Of a stretch of 64,000 nucleotides of DNA, positions 63,389 to 64,000 are shown one piece after another. The DNA comes from CAJBVG01 sp943371235 (GTDB lineage Bacteria > Bacteroidota > Bacteroidia > Sphingobacteriales > Sphingobacteriaceae): positions 1-64,000 of the forward strand of contig CALRTZ010000007.1 of assembly GCA_943371235.1 (NCBI GenBank). Reading direction: 5' to 3'. Within the stretch, counting starts at the first letter, position 1. Every line of letters begins with the position of its first letter. The notes beneath the pieces are model-generated. The model did not search any database. It saw only the letters and a program-made list of their open reading frames with translations, and had not been told where the DNA came from. The position numbers were made by a program, and so were the translations under genes.

Positions 63389-64000
63389 ATCTACAGCGAG
63401 AATATTAATTCTGATAAGTGTATTAGCATTTTCTGCTTGTAGAACTAAGAAAGTTGTTCAACAGCCAGATCAGCAGCAAATTCAAGTGTCTGCAGAGGAG
63501 CTACTCAAAAGTAGTATCGTGCCTATTATCAGAAATGCAAATTTTAACTTTCAATTTATAAGTGCAAAAGCAAAAGTAAAAGTAAATAGAGATGGAAAAG
63601 ATTTCAATTTAACTTTTAACATTAGAATGCAAAAAGACGAACAAATTTGGATTTCTGTTAATGCCATTGGAGGAATTGAAGTTGCAAGAGCACTGCTTAA
63701 TAAAGATAGCATACGATTATTGGATCGTTTAAATAAACAATACTTAGTAAAGGATTACCAATTTTTATCGGAACTATTAAATACAAGTGTTGATTTTTAT
63801 TTATTACAGGATTTAATGTTGGGTAATACTCCGAAGAACTTTAATTACATGTCATCAACCTTAAGTCAATCAGATTATGCGTATGAGTTTACAGGTACGA
63901 AAGATTTTTTGAATTATACGGTTGATGCTAGGAAAGAAGACTTGAAATTATTGAGTATACGTTTAAGGGATACAAGAAATTCTGCCAAAAATGTAGCAGT
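63381..64000 (+). CDS. Lipoprotein, DUF4292-like (3' end outside window)
   Basis: Open frame from ATG 63381 to the window edge, 206 codons with no stop. MNKSTARILILISVLAFSAC is a lipoprotein signal with the Cys at residue 20. The body (SSIVPIIRNANFNFQFISAKAKVKV, DEQIWISVNAIGGIEVARALL) resembles DUF4292 lipoproteins of Bacteroidota, which have a LolA/LolB-like half-barrel pattern and may carry lipids or lipoproteins. The start overlaps the TPR gene by 8 bases, so the two are coupled and may form an envelope complex. Confidence 0.75.
   Translation, partial: MNKSTARILILISVLAFSACRTKKVVQQPDQQQIQVSAEELLKSSIVPIIRNANFNFQFISAKAKVKVNRDGKDFNLTFNIRMQKDEQIWISVNAIGGIEVARALLNKDSIRLLDRLNKQYLVKDYQFLSELLNTSVDFYLLQDLMLGNTPKNFNYMSSTLSQSDYAYEFTGTKDFLNYTVDARKEDLKLLSIRLRDTRNSAKNVA

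Noticed and set aside
1..64000. tRNA or rRNA genes and prophage
   Set aside because: No cloverleaf-type GTTCRANNC segments with matching arms, rRNA sequence, integrase or phage structural genes were recognised by eye on either strand.

Overview
The window is AT-rich bacterial DNA that reads as a Bacteroidota chromosome, probably a gliding or cellulophilic-type lineage; genus is not resolvable by eye. The evidence is two secreted proteins with type IX secretion (T9SS) C-terminal sorting domains, a RemB/Wzi-like outer-membrane protein, TAnnTTTG-type -7 promoter elements, and A-rich leaders without clear Shine-Dalgarno sites. No tRNA, rRNA, CRISPR array, insertion sequence or phage gene was seen.

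Region 1 (1-31.4 kb) is a surface polysaccharide locus that continues upstream of the window. It holds an O-antigen-type polymerase, two MOP flippases, glycosyltransferases of the GT2, GT4 and GT-C types, a polysaccharide-deacetylase-like protein, acetyltransferases, and two different initiating phosphoglycosyl transferases (PglC/WcaJ-like at 24.4 kb, WecA-like at 28.8 kb). At its core are WbpI-, WbpB-, WbpD- and WbpE-like enzymes. In Pseudomonas these make UDP-2,3-diacetamido-2,3-dideoxy-mannuronic acid. Beside them sits an amidation set: HisH, a HisF lacking its first catalytic Asp, two tandem WbpG-like PP-loop amidotransferases (one with a degraded zinc knuckle), and a third PP-loop enzyme fused to its own class II glutaminase. 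An aldo/keto reductase, a frameshifted methyltransferase and an orphan E1 alpha/beta thiamine-diphosphate enzyme pair suggest a further unusual sugar. A WbpM/EpsC-like dehydratase has its own promoter at 25.5 kb. The locus ends with a RemB/Wzi-like outer-membrane protein.

Region 2 (31.4-37.4 kb) is housekeeping: dxs, scpA, an amidohydrolase, rlmN and comF. The spaces between these genes carry arrays of 8-bp degenerate repeats that reach into the 3' ends of dxs, scpA and the amidohydrolase. The region closes with a perfect palindromic bidirectional terminator.

Region 3 (37.4-46.3 kb) has two large T9SS-exported PKD/Ig-type proteins on the minus strand and a divergent beta-helix lipoprotein.

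Region 4 (46.3-54.4 kb) looks like a synthase-dependent exopolysaccharide module: an Hpt protein, a single-domain response regulator, a membrane HEAT-repeat protein, a processive GT2 synthase and an LtaS-like phosphotransferase. Convergent to these are an unrecognised membrane-anchored protein and a TPR plus YaiO-type outer-membrane barrel. This is the best candidate for an undescribed system.

Region 5 (54.4-64 kb) holds glyA, two paralogous sugar-1-phosphate nucleotidyltransferases, a TonB-C-type secreted protein, a nitronate monooxygenase-like enzyme, acylphosphatase, another MOP flippase, dut, a large TPR protein and the start of a DUF4292-like lipoprotein that runs off the end.
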